Shown here piece by piece: positions 32,719 through 43,629 of a stretch of DNA of 49,121 nt. Both the position numbers and the translations under genes were made by a program. Origin of the DNA: Cylindrobasidium torrendii FP15055 ss-10 (lineage: Eukaryota; Basidiomycota; Agaricomycetes; Agaricales; Physalacriaceae). How positions within the stretch are numbered: the first letter of the stretch is position 1; each line of letters starts with the position of its first letter. The notes below the pieces were generated by a model. That model saw nothing but the letters and a program-made list of their open reading frames with translations, was not told the DNA's origin and made no database searches. The DNA is taken from positions 1 to 49,121 of the forward strand of contig KN880607.1 of assembly GCA_000934385.1 (NCBI GenBank). Direction: 5' to 3'.

Positions 32719-35018
32719 TCATGAAGGGCCGGGCGTACCCGCCCATATCCTTCCCGCCAGGCCAAGCGCCGCTCCCCTTCTACAGGCCTCTTCCAACTTC
32801 TCTACCTCAAAGTTCGCATTCAACGCCTGAACCTTCACCTCCACTCCTCGAGGCCGAGTCTCGTCGTAGACCACTGAGATCTTCACCAAACCAGGTAATG
32901 GAGTTCTCTCCGGAGCGCTCATCAGGATAGCAGGGCGGTATGTCTGAACTTGATCGATGCTACCTTCAGGGCTAGGCGGAACGGCGCCATAATCCATAGG
33001 TAGCTTGATGCTCACTGGAATCTTGCGTGGCTGGAATGTCCCTGTGAGAATAGCCTGCACTTCCGCCTCCGTTGCCTCTGTTGTATCGTCCGCGTCAGCC
33101 GAAGGGGGTCCTTCTGGTGTCCAATCGTATCCGAGGAGGATTTCATTCAGCCAGCATTGCTCTCGCACAATCTAGAAGCAAGGTTATGGCTATAATCAAA
33201 GAAGGCAAATTGGACGGACTTCGAGAACACCCCACACCTCTTTCATACTGCATACAGGCACCTTCTCCAGGACGAACCCAGGCTCCTCAGGTGCGGTAAG
33301 GTGGAGATGCAATGGCGGATGTGCAGAGGATGGCGAGCGCTTCACATCAAAGTAAGGCTTGCGTTAATCCAAAGTAGAAAACACCCACGTATATTGCCGT
33401 GTATCTTTCAGAAACTGCATTTGGGGATGGGTTTAGCTTGAAAACTCAGTGATGGTCATCGAGCTAAGCTGATGAACATACTAAGAGGTCGACCCAGCTC
33501 CCCGAGCCATCAGACATAATGCCAGTTCCCGGAAATGGTGCCAGTCGGGTCGGTGAGTCAACAACAGCTTGAATACCGCGCATGCGCGACTGGCTGACCG
33601 TCACACCAGGAAGGCGGCCACCCTCGGTGAAATCAAGCAACCAAAATGGTGGCGATTCCTGCGGCACATCAATAGTTGACCACGTTACTTCTGTATTCGG
33701 CGGCTTTGATGTTGTGTGTGGAAATTTATGCTCAAGTTGTGCACCACTTGGCACAAGTGGGAATGCTGGGCGCAAGGACGGAGCCTCGTTATAGAGACCA
33801 GGTTGGACTTCCGAATGGATAGACAAAGCCAAGTTGGCAATGGTCGCGCCTTTGGGGCGTACAGTACGAGATAGGTGTTTTCGGACGTCGGTCATTGGAA
33901 TATCGAGTTGGGGGAGGCGCGATGGGTCGTCCGTGTTCGTTGAGGCCGAAGAGAGGCGGCGAAGAAGAAGGTATGCAGCGGGAGATAGATACACGAGGAA
34001 TGAAATTGAGGGAAATTTGAGGTACGGAAGGGGCAGCGTATGTGCTCTGAGGAGGAATATGTCAAGGGGTGCATGTTGAAGTCCCAGAGAACTGTGAGAT
34101 GTCAGAAAGGGCAAGTCGATGGCAGAGAGAACGCACGATGCAATGGCTTGAGCTTCTGAGCGCGAGAAATCCTCGACAACGGTACACATTTGATCAACGT
34201 CAACAAACCATCTTAAACCACCGTCGTCTGGCCGGGCGGCAAAGCGATCCAGGACGAGAAGATAGCTGAGATGGTCGTTTATAATGACCGCAAGCCGTGC
34301 GGCCTCGAGTGGATCCACTTGATCTTCTGGACGCTGTACCTCTTCGCAGAATGCTCGCATGCTTTTGAGAAGGAATGCATCCAGCGACAGAGAGCCGTCC
34401 TTGTTGGACTCAGCACCAGGGATGGCATATGATGTTCTGACGCTCTTTATTTCAAGTCTCGGGCGTTCGGGTATGCTGCGGTCCGCTGTGAAGTCTATGT
34501 CGATGACCAGGACCTTTCCGGCCAACATGAGCTGATCAGGCGCATCACCGTCGACATACGTTTCCATTCCACTCGCGCGCCCCCATATCTGGAAACGGTT
34601 CATAGACCATTCAACAAGTACGCGACGGTCCAAAGGGATATCCTCCCCGTACTTGATTGCGGTGGGTCGTTTCAGGGCTTCGACAGTTTGTTTGGTGTTC
34701 ATCTCGGCCTAGGGCGCGTCAAACGCGTAGTAACAAGGTCTGCGCGTTACACACCTGGTGCAGAGCATGTGAGATAGCGGCTTGCTCCTTGAGACGCGTC
34801 AAAAGCGCTGGATTACTGATGGTTGGATCGCGGTAGAGGTTCAACGCGCCAAGTAGGGCGTTGCAGGCATCGTCAATTTCTTGGAGTGCATGGCGAGACG
34901 GGCCGGACGAGGAGGCAAAGGGATGTGTCGCGTGGGATATCGCGTCCCGAGTCTGGATTGCCTGGATGAGGGAAAGCAAAGAAGGAGGAAGATTCGGTAT
35001 TGGCCTCGGTGTGCTCAT
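32719..35018 (-). CDS. MED1: Mediator complex subunit 1 (MED1), 682 aa
   Basis: Middle-module subunit of Mediator, which links activators to RNA polymerase II. Exons in order: 34755-35018, 34137-34708, 33482-34091, 33385-33414, 33220-33339, 32719-33171; total 2049 nt. Family hallmarks: a helical N-terminus (LPPSLLSLIQAIQTRDA, LLGALNLYRDP), then LDRRVLVEWSMNRFQIWGRA, GKVLVIDIDFTADRSIPERP, IKSVRTSYAIPGAES and VDPLEAARLAVIINDHLSYL. A beta-rich C-terminal half follows. The intron 34092-34136 (45 nt) is a multiple of three and could be read through without a stop. Exon 4 is 30 nt; its intron (33340-33384, donor GTGTTT) was chosen because it alone keeps the frame. The donor GTCCGT at 33219 is weak. 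Confidence 0.85.
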
Positions 35019-35276
35019 GGCGGTCAAGATCAGGCCAGCACACACTGATCGCGAGTTCGATTTCAATTCATGTAGTGTTACAGTTACGATCGACATAACT
35101 ACATGTCATTGTCAAGTCATGCTCATGCTTTGCACCAATATAAGTACAAGTACTGTTACACCACCCATATCTTGCCCAGCACTTGACTACTAACCGGGGC
35201 CTGCATAGGAATGCAGATGGGATCCCTAGGACACTTCCTTTACAGCCAGTGTACCAAGCTCACCACACTCACGGGC

Positions 35277-36711
35277 TCACCGCTTCCATACTACGCCCCC
35301 CATTTTCTTCCCCGAGGCCGCGCGCGACTTATTGTCGTCAGCTTCTCGTTTCGCTGCCGTTTTTTCCAAGCGACTGTATGGTCCCATATAATCATAATCA
35401 TCCGGATCAGGTTCTGCAGGTTTGCGTTTCTTGGAGAGGCTGAGAGAGGTTGTGCGGGCGTAGGTCGTTGACGGCAATTTGAAGGTTGTGATACTGGTGA
35501 TGCTCTCCTGAGGAACTCGCAAGGTGTCTTGGCCTGGAGGTGATTCAGGAGGAGTCGTATACGAGGATACTGCTGCTGGACCAGGCGAGTTGTTCATATT
35601 GATGTCGGAGGGCATAGATGTCTCGACTTCACTGGAGGCATCGGTGGACGTAGGTGGAGGTGCCGCATTAGGGTCGGATACTGGAGAAGAGATTGGCGAG
35701 GAAGATGGACTTGGTGAGTGTTGCATGTGTGGTGTAGATAGTGCGGTTTCCAGTAGTGTAGGCGAGCAGGGCTCTGTCTGGCGGGTTGTCGCTGTGAATA
35801 GAGGCTTTGTGGGCAAGGGGGCGGACAATTTGCGCTGAGGAATGGGTATCGCAGCGGATAGCGGTGACGAGGGTTTCAAAGGCAGCCCTTCTGGATGGTC
35901 GGGCGATGTTAGACTTGGCGCTGGCTGACAAGACATGATGGTGGATAGCGACGCAGATGGCGATTTGGGTGACGGCGCGGAGATTTCAGGAGGAGGAGAA
36001 GGCGGAAGCGGAGGTGGTGTGGGTGTCGCATGCACTGTGGCAGGAGTCCGGTTGAACAAGAATGGTGTAGTTTTGAAAGCTCCCAGAGGGGGAAAGGCAA
36101 CATAAGACGTTGAGCGCCGCAGCTGACGGTCAGGTTCGGACGTGTTCCGTATGATGATGTCCCAATCAATGGCTTCTGATGCGTTCGCGACTAGGCTAGG
36201 ATGTGCATTGCCATGGACGGGGCAGATGACTACAACGCGGAACGCTCTGTGCCGCAACTTCGAGATAGTAGGCGAGTAATCACGGTCTCCCGAAATAATC
36301 ACAACTGTCGCTTCTTCAGGTTCATAGTCGAAGACCCAATTCCAGACATCATCTTAAGAGGTCAACGAATACATGAACTTGCTGTAGGACGGGCACGCAC
36401 TTATGATGGTCATATCGGCAACATTCTTCCCGCCTCCATGCGGAGTATCAGACATAGTCACGCCAGAGGCATGGATCTTGACTCTTTTGGCCGGGTTCAT
36501 CCTATTGACATCGCCATAGGCTTGGAAAAGGCGGATTGCGCCATAGGTCTGTCCTTCCCGGCGGATGTTTTGTACAACAGCGGCGACAGAGGATGCAGTT
36601 GGCAGCGAACAATTCTCTGCGAAGGTAATAGTGCCTCCAGTCAATTTATGACACTCACATTAGAGACGCACCAATATCCCAGAAGATGCCTACGCAGTGT
36701 TCAGGAGCCAT
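35277..36711 (-). CDS. NYN (MARF1-type) domain protein with intact acidic residues, 443 aa
   Basis: Putative endoribonuclease of the NYN/PIN-like superfamily. Exons: 36672-36711, 36401-36616, 35277-36352. Motifs: CVGIFWDIENCSLPTASSVA (first Asp), GGKNVADMTIINDVWNWVFD (second Asp), ATVVIISGDRDYSPTISKLR (GDRD), VVVICPVHGNAHPSLVANAS, and AIDWD at the domain end near residue 165. The rest is a Ser/Pro-rich tail without LOTUS domains. It ends with a basic, probably helical segment (SLSLSKKRKPAEPDPDDYDY, SRLEKTAAKREADDNKSRAA). Intron 1 sits at the same place and phase as in copies A and B (after FWD-x plus one base), which shows common ancestry. Confidence 0.87.
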
Positions 36712-36953
36712 TCAAGCGAGTTCTTGAATCTGTTTGAGCTTCGGTCGATGTCCAAGAAGAATAACTGTTGCGCGAGTGGCAGTGATGCACATTCAAGGGA
36801 GAAAAGTCGTCTTCCAGATCGTGAACGCAGAAAGAAAGCTGTAGCACGTGCTCCGCGCCTGCGAAATCAGGCCCATGCCACCGGATCGCACAAATAGCTT
36901 CAGTGTTTTACACATATGTTGCCCTGGTATCGTGGTACAAGACTAAGAGGTAT

Positions 36954-39365
36954 TTACAAATACCAGCATCGCTCCTTCAAACCCCTCATACCCAAAGTGG
37001 CCTGCAAAATAGTCAGTCCTTTTTTCCCATCCAAAGATGGATTGCATACCCAGTCCGCCGCTGTGATCCATAACTCTGCATTTTGCTCCATTTTCGCGAG
37101 CGTCGCTGCTCCCCTCCACGTCAATATTTGGGCATCCACATCCCTCGGCGTAGGCAACATCTGCACTCGGTCCATGTTGGGCACTAGCGGCGTCGCAATT
37201 GCCTGTAGTCTACTCTCCACTGCGTGTGCCATTCCCGCCATATTTGCCGTGCCCCCGACTACAAGTATGGCCGACAGATATTTCCGAATCTTGTCGTCCC
37301 CTGCTGCACGCACAGAGTTGAAGATTGCGACGTCCAGAGGCAGTTTTCCTGCTTCAAAGACGACGTCGACACCAAACGTGGGGTCTGTGCTGGGTGGTGG
37401 GGCTGGTGTAGGGTCGTTCCCGTCCTCTGATGCTGACGGTGGCTGGGGCGGTGGCGGGAACAGGTGCTGCGTCGAGATCATCATGGCTTGTGTCTGCGCG
37501 CGCGTTAGCCCAAGGCCGGTAGCCTGCAGGCTCAGACGACTCACTGCCGTTTGGTTTGAGAATTCCATAATTTCCTCTGTCACGTCTGGGTGGCTAAACG
37601 GCTTGAACCCACTCCGCTTGCGCTCGAACTCGATCACACGCGGCTCGAAGAGCGACTACACCATCCAGTGAGGACGCAAAGCAACAGAAGAAAGTTGGAA
37701 GCCTTACCATCGCGGCCATGATGATTTCATCGTAGACTTTTATTTGGTACTTTTCTGTGGGTCTGTCTGGTCTTCGAACAGAAAAGTCATGCGTGTTCAC
37801 CAAAACGTCAGACTCCTGTAGTGAACATAACCGCGTTTTCAAGTCCTCCATCAGAGCCCAGTCGTACTGCCGCACAAGATTGACGTCTCTGTACGGGAAA
37901 GCAATGCGCCTGAACAAGGCATGCAGAAATTCAGTTATGTCGTCTCCGCCAAAGTTGAGTGATATTCTGGCCATGTTTGTGAGTAAAGTGAGATGAAGAT
38001 ACCCAAAGAAAGAGTTGCCTGCTGTCCGGCATAAGGAGGCCTTCTTCAACGCAAGCTACCGATGTGACTTTGGCTCCAATGTCGACCACACAGGCCGTGG
38101 ATATCCCCGTCCCAAAGAGCGCACCAAGAGATTCCTATGGGCGTCGGCGACAGTTGAGAATGCAAACGTCCGACCAACCTGTTGGGCGCATAGCATTTTG
38201 AAACCCATATCGACTAGCAACAGCTGAACCAGCTCCCGAACATAGGCTCGGTCATACAGATCAGGAATGAGTAACACAACAGAGAAGTTCTTCAGACAGA
38301 CTGTCAGTCAAGTCAACAAGACCATATCTGAAGAGATGCTACCTTGTAATCTCGGGGGTGAATATTTAACTGATCCTTGAGCGTCATGTGAAGCAGCGTC
38401 TCGAAGTCCCCCAGGCATTCGCGTATTGAGGAGTAGTCTCGTGTGTTAAATCCTGAGCCGTATATGGGCCATCGCACAATGTAACCAGACTTTTCTGGTT
38501 CGACTACGCGCAGCGCCTGAAAAGACGGTCAGATGGGTGAACACACATATAGAGGCGGGCCCGACGAGCATCATCATCGGATGGGAATGTACTCACCTTT
38601 GCCCCCGCTAGGACGGTCTCTTCGCTTTTCTCATCTATCCATTCCAACTGGAATGCGTCGTTATGCGTGGCGATAACCTCAGGCTTAACGGATTGGTTAA
38701 AAGTAACACAGGCCGTTAGTGCATTAGGTACAACGCGCATCTTGTAGAAACGCATCCGTTCATGCAATGAGACCGTGATCTCCGCCAGGTGTTGTTCAAA
38801 CTATGGAGTCAAAAGGGCAATCTCACAATGAAACGTAAGGACTCACCGGGTCATTTGGTTCAGGTATCACGGTCCCATCCTCAGATATCCTCGGCTCACT
38901 TGTTTCTGGACGTAGGATGCTTTCTACGAACACCGGTGCCGGGGAGTTTCTTGCCCTGCGTGCGATGACACTCGGTACAGTGACGGGAGACGTATCTGAT
39001 GCGCGCCCAATGCGCAGATTTCTCGAGCCCGGATGGATCACCAGTACTTGCGAGCCCCGCCTAGCCAGCTGTCAGTCTCACTGGGTGAATGCATTGAGGA
39101 TGATATGGACTTTTGCTCTGGAGCATCCGACGCTTGTCTCGTGTATGGTGCTTTTCCTGAGACAGCGTTCCGAAACCAAAGTGTTTGGCTATCTGTCCTG
39201 AGGTAGTTCGTTGTCGTATGCTTATTCGGATTGGCGCTGTCCAACATGGCGATTAGCAGGTGTTTGTACGCACAATGGGAACGCGTACACCAGTGGGTTT
39301 GTATATGTTGTATATTTGAGCCCAGCAGACTCGTCCTTCTTGACCAGCGGTATACCCTTTGGCAT
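36954..39365 (-). CDS. ARP8: Actin-related protein 8 (ARP8), INO80 chromatin remodeller, about 649 aa
   Basis: Nuclear actin-related subunit of the INO80 complex that binds nucleosomes. Exons in order: 39274-39365 (or 39283-39365), 39111-39236, 38847-39060, 38597-38800, 38343-38516, 38179-38289, 38019-38134, 37708-37966, 37050-37655, 36954-37001. It starts MPKGIPLVKKDESAGLKYTT, typical of ARP8. Other landmarks: VLVIHPGSRNLRIGRASD, NFSVVLLIPDLYDRAYVREL, STACVVDIGAKVTSVACVEE, LNFGGDDITEFLHALFRR, SAILVVGGTANMAGMAHAVE, MRGLKERCWYL. The intron 37967-38018 uses a GC donor. The first intron is either 37 nt (donor GTGCGT) or 46 nt (donor GTTCCC); both keep the frame. A Pro-rich insert (FPPPPQPPSASEDG) interrupts the actin fold. 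Confidence 0.92.
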
Positions 39366-39756
39366 GATGATGGTTGTTGAGCATAAGCGCGTCCATTTCC
39401 AGTCGCGATCGCCGATGCAACTTGATCCGCGTCTTTCAAGCGGAACTGTATTCGGACAATTCATCAAGCCAACCTCAAGTCGAGCACGACAATTAGGAAT
39501 GGCTATACTCGAAAACTTGCCGAAAGGTGCGTCTTACACAGGTTAGGAAAATCATGCCTGAAAACATTGCGGAGCGTGTATAAGAGTACTATTTTCTCTA
39601 TCAAGAGGGTCGGGATGAAGTAATGCGTGTATCTACTATAGGTCAGAGTCGCGGTGGATTATATGAGAGGTACGCAAAGTCAAGAAAATAGGTCAAAACA
39701 ATATGTAGCACGTCGAAAAGCTGGAACAAAGTACATACAAAATGGAGTGGTATGGA
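39366..39756. other. Intergenic, upstream of ARP8
   Basis: Holds the ARP8 promoter and the 3' end of the next minus-strand gene. No distinct element is recognised. Confidence 0.5.
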
Positions 39757-40671
39757 TTAGGGAAAGTATTGATTGCTTTGAACTGGAACGGGCGATGGTA
39801 GACACATCGGTGACTGCAGCGCGTCGTTTGTTGGCTGCATGCTCAGCTGCTTGTACTTCAGTGTTCCCACGGGCGACGCCAGCGCCTGAGCTTGGGAGTA
39901 CGAGAGTCGTCTGGGCAGTAGACACAGACGGCGGATGTGCTGTGGGTTGATGGCGCGCGGTAGGTCGGCGACAGACTCGCCAGCTGATTCGAAACTTGCA
40001 TTATTCCCTCCCTTGGCAAGCGTCGGCGATGGCGATGGCAACTCGCCTCCGAAAGGATAGTGCGAGTGGTACGGCGTCTTCTCGCGCTGTGTGATGGCAG
40101 GAGGCGTGTGCGGGACGGTAGACCCAATCTGGTCGAGCGGAGTCACGGGGAGCTCATCACAGCTGGGCGTGCCAACACCGAGAGAAGCATTGAAGCGCGG
40201 CTTGGCCAGTCCAAACGAGATGTGACGCTGGAGGGTGGGCATGTTGGTTGCCATGCGCCGAGTAGACATGGATGGAATGTTATCCGTGAGCACTTGGGGA
40301 GAAGATGTGACAGCTGGGCGCGAGGAAACAGGCGGCGAGGTGCCAAGCGGGGAAGACGCGGCGAGCATGGGTCTGGAGGAAAGCTCGGCGTTACCGGGAG
40401 ATGCGGTCGTGACCGTGACGAAGCAAGACGCGTCTGTGGGTTCGCAGGGAGATTCAGAGGAGGGAGTTCTCGGGTTGTGTACGTTCATCGCTGACCGCGT
40501 CGCGTCAGTATGGTGCACCCATTGCAGAGGCATTGGAGAGCTACCTTGGGTGTAGGCTCTGTGATATATATGCCAGTCGCTTGTGGGAAGCGCATCATCG
40601 CCAAGATGAACTACGTCGAAAGGCTGAGGACTAGACGCGGGGAACGGCGGGGAGGAATCGCTTGGGGGCAT
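39757..40671 (-). CDS. Hypothetical Ser/Pro-rich protein, 304 aa
   Basis: Not recognised. Single exon from the ATG at 40671 (MPPSDSSPPFPASSPQPFDV). Mostly low-complexity Ser/Pro/Thr sequence with many proline-directed phosphorylation-like sites (SSPLGTSPPVSSRP, DNIPSMSTRRMATNMP). Better-defined patches are LQRHISFGLAKPRFNASLGV, CDELPVTPLDQIG and, near the C-terminus, AINPQHIRRLCLLPRRLSYS followed by QAQALASPVGTLKYKQLSMQ; the last could be a folded or interaction motif. Coding use is plausible because the frame is long and the antisense frames are broken, but no family supports it. Confidence 0.6.
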   Translation of the reverse strand: MPPSDSSPPFPASSPQPFDVVHLGDDALPTSDWHIYHRAYTQGSSPMPLQWVHHTDATRSAMNVHNPRTPSSESPCEPTDASCFVTVTTASPGNAELSSRPMLAASSPLGTSPPVSSRPAVTSSPQVLTDNIPSMSTRRMATNMPTLQRHISFGLAKPRFNASLGVGTPSCDELPVTPLDQIGSTVPHTPPAITQREKTPYHSHYPFGGELPSPSPTLAKGGNNASFESAGESVADLPRAINPQHIRRLCLLPRRLSYSQAQALASPVGTLKYKQLSMQPTNDALQSPMCLPSPVPVQSNQYFP

Positions 40672-41315
40672 CGTCGTGGTTAGTGGGAAAAGAGCTTTGA
40701 GCGTTGTTTAAGCGCAGGGTAGTCAGTTAACTTCGATTCCTTCTTCGAAGCGCGTCATAGCAGAGGATCATGGTCAAAGCTGGGCGTAGGTACTCTGACG
40801 TCACCGTACGCCACCTAGTGCCACTTTACGTACTGTAGCTTCAACCGTTCACAGCTGAACAGAAGGAAATCCAGTGTAGGAGATACTCATTGAGAGACGG
40901 ATGTCGGCTCACTGTCAATAAGCAGCTTGTCCTAGGCAACCCTACAGACCCTTGCACTAACGAGCAAGAACAAAACCGCCAACAAAAGGTTTGCTTTTGC
41001 AGGCAAAATCGAAATTTACTGTTCTTTGGAGAGTAAAATAGCTTTCCGGCCACCCGCAAGGTGCTGTACACAGCTCCTACTTTCGATTGTCATATATTTA
41101 TGTTTTTGATAACTGTCCTTCTTACCCAAATCGGACGACGGACAATGGCAATTGCCAATTTCCAAATGCCCGATCGCGTTTGATCGTGACTTGATCCCTG
41201 ACTTGCTTGTGTCCTTCATCTGACTTTCCTTCTGACTCAGTGACTATCAACCAACAAGTTGACTCTCAGCGACCTACTAAAGGCCCTTTACCCCATTGCC
41301 GATTCAACCACCACA
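40672..41315. promoter_or_regulatory. Divergent intergenic region, hypothetical gene / MOG1
   Basis: 644 bases between the start codons at 40671 (minus) and 41316 (plus). An AT-rich patch around 41090-41106 (CATATATTTATG) is a candidate TATA region for MOG1, about 210 bases before its ATG. No other gene is seen. Confidence 0.4.
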
Positions 41316-41955
41316 ATGTCCATCCACGAGCTTTTTGGAGGAGCCATTACTGCCATAGCGCCAGTCAATCTTATCGACGCCAGGTGCGTATCCAACAGGG
41401 AAATCCACCCCCTTCTCCTCAAGCAACAACGTAGCGAAATACGCCAAGTCCCAGATACGCAAGAGGTCCTGCTCTACCCCGACTCCGATGCCAGCATCAT
41501 CGTTGAAGTTCTTGAGAGGGTCCAGCCATCCGACTACCGTGAAGCCGTCAAGTGAGGGGATCCCGCTACGCTCCATTCCATTCGGATTCCGACCATAACG
41601 ACACATTAGATTCCATTTCGACTCGTTGGCACACGACAACTCTGCTACCGACTCCAGCGTCGTCTCGGTCGATATCGTTCTGAACGACAGAGGCGACGGC
41701 ACGCCCGCTATTATTTCCCTTTCTGGGACCCAGAAAATCCAAAAGTTCAATCGGGAAGCGGTGGACGATGTCCAAATACTCATGGCACTCTACCGTGTCG
41801 AGCAGAAGAATGTCGACTTGGTCGTGACATTCAACGTGCCCACCCAGACTGAGACCGGCGGAGGCCTTGACGAACATGGCGCGCAATTGGTTCGCTCCCA
41901 GTTTGAGCAGTTCACCCGGTCTCTCAAGATTGTGGATTTCGGCCTGTTCGCCTGA
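41316..41955 (+). CDS. MOG1: Ran-binding nuclear import factor Mog1, 176 aa
   Basis: Mog1 binds Ran and promotes nucleotide release in nuclear transport. Exons: 41316-41383, 41435-41551, 41610-41955; introns 51 and 58 nt. It starts MSIHELFGGAITAIAPVNLI, passes through the family signature EIRQVPDTQEVLLYPDSDAS and IIVEVLERVQ, continues FHFDSLAHDNSATD, IQKFNREAVDDVQILMALYR, VEQKNVDLVVTFNVPTQTE, and ends FTRSLKIVDFGLFA. The length is normal for the family. Its 3' end faces ERI1 with 126 bases between the stop codons. Confidence 0.93.
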
Positions 41956-42081
41956 CGCTTCAGCACTTCAGCGCCACTGTGTTCTCAAACCATGGTATCC
42001 GCAAAGCATTTATGTTCTCCATGCTCGCATGCACGACAAGAGACTGAAATGCCCTTCGGCCATATGTACATGTATTGATTG

Positions 42082-43410
42082 TCAAATCTTATTCTTAATG
42101 ACTTTGCCCTTCTTCCCCATCCATGGCCACCGCCTCGAGGTGTCGATGAGTACGTTCGGGAGGAGCTGCACAGCGCGGCGCGCGAGCTCTGCAGTAAGTC
42201 GAAAGACATTGCGCGTATCCTGAATTAGGTTAAGTGAGTACTGCGCTGAAGAGCAGCGAAGAAAGTGCGCACGGCTAAACCTGAATGAAGTCTGCCCTCG
42301 AACGACAAGTCCAAGCATTCGAGCTGCTGGACTAGGTTCAATCGTTGCTTACAGCGCCGGTCGTACTGATCGTGAACGACTGAACCGACCGAAAGATAGA
42401 CAGAGGGAGAGGAGGAAGCTCACCTTGGAGTACAGGTACCCATGGACGAGTTTTCGCGAGTCGACAATGTTGTTTCGCATGTAATTTGGCATCTCAATCT
42501 ATATTGGACAGTAGCATAAGTGGGCGGGTCCGTACTGCGTAACACAAGCCACTGTACCTTTGACATGAAGCATTGCTTAACAAGGTGATCGCGAAAGTCC
42601 CATGGGCCATCGGTGACCCAACAGTATTTGGTGAGGACTTTCCCAGTGGAGTCGATGAGCCCATGTGAGATGAGGAAGTCTTTGACACGAGAAAGGACGG
42701 CTGTGAATTGTGGTGCATGGTCTACATCTTCCTGTGAAAGAGAGAGAAAGCAGGGTATGGGCTTGGGCATGTGAAACAGCAAGAGACACCACACACCTGT
42801 GTGATTCCGGTGAGCTCAGTGCAGAACGGCGTAAGCTTGGGGCGCCATGTCGGGCGCACAAAGGTGTGGAATTCCGCAACGATGGAGAGTTTCTTTGCGT
42901 GACCGCGCGATGGACCAGAGGCCATCTTGTCTTCCCATCTCGCGAGGACGATGGGGAATTCCTGGGTGCGGGAATCTGGTCAGAGGGCAGTGACACTGGA
43001 CGAAGATGGTTCCAACAGGTTTGCGAATGAGATGAGGAACGCACGATAATTTCATTAGGGTAGTCGAATGTAGATCCTTGTTCACATGTTCCTTCGAAAT
43101 CTACGACGAGGAAGGCATCAAAGGGCTGGTACGCTGCTGGGATATCTTCATCTTTTGCGGCATCGGCACTATTCGTCGGGCTGGTTTTACTAGATGAACT
43201 CGGCCGAGGGTCCACAGGGGGCGTAGACTGAACCTCTGGTTGTGCCGGCGCCTCGTTCAAGTCGAGTGAGGCTCTCTCCGCTACTGAGTTCGTTCTTGAT
43301 AGTTTCGTCTTTTCTGGTGATGACTTTTGACCTGGCCTGCGTCTCCAACCGAAGAAGATGGTCGCGCAAAGAAGAGCAAGTGCCGCTGCCGCCAGGTAAG
43401 AGAAATGCAT
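42082..43410 (-). CDS. ERI1-like 3'-5' exoribonuclease with N-terminal membrane anchor, 330 aa
   Basis: DEDDh exonuclease of the ERI1/THEX1 family, which trims small RNAs, histone mRNA ends and 5.8S rRNA. Exons in order: 43045-43410, 42797-42961, 42558-42731, 42424-42498, 42273-42347, 42082-42219. Catalytic motifs are complete: FLVVDFEGTCEQG (Exo I, Asp-x-Glu), VTDGPWDFRDHLVKQC (Exo II), RLHSGLADTRNVFRL (Exo III, His and Asp). The fifth intron uses donor GTGCGC at 42272; the nearer GT would break the frame. The first 22 residues (MHFSYLAAAALALLCATIFF, then GW) form one hydrophobic helix followed by WRRRPGQK, predicting a signal anchor with the enzyme on the cytosolic side. A Ser/Pro linker of about 80 residues follows. 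The membrane anchor is unusual for ERI1 proteins I know. Confidence 0.9.
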
Positions 43411-43629
43411 TACAGGCAGGCTTGCCCGTTAAACATAGACAGGCATTGCATCAACTGCGAATCTGTCTAACGGATGGCGGCCCGATCAAACGCGGCAACA
43501 GCAGCCTTCGATCACAAGTGCATAATTTGGATTCAAGTAGTGATCTTTTCACGCGCAAGGACAAGTGAAAACACCCTGTAGCACCAACTTGAAGACTCAG
43601 TCAAGTCACAAAACTTGTCCTCGACTATT
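43411..43629. promoter_or_regulatory. Bidirectional promoter, ERI1-like / CMS1
   Basis: Only 219 bases separate the two start codons (43410 minus, 43630 plus). No TATA box is evident. Confidence 0.5.

Noticed and set aside
36916..37671. Plus-strand open frame of about 250 codons
   Set aside because: Antisense to conserved ARP8 exons; no domain of its own.
42220..42283. Donor GTTTAG at 42282 for the last ERI1 intron
   Set aside because: It would shift the frame and destroy the C-terminal exon; donor GTGCGC at 42272 gives HSGLADTRN.
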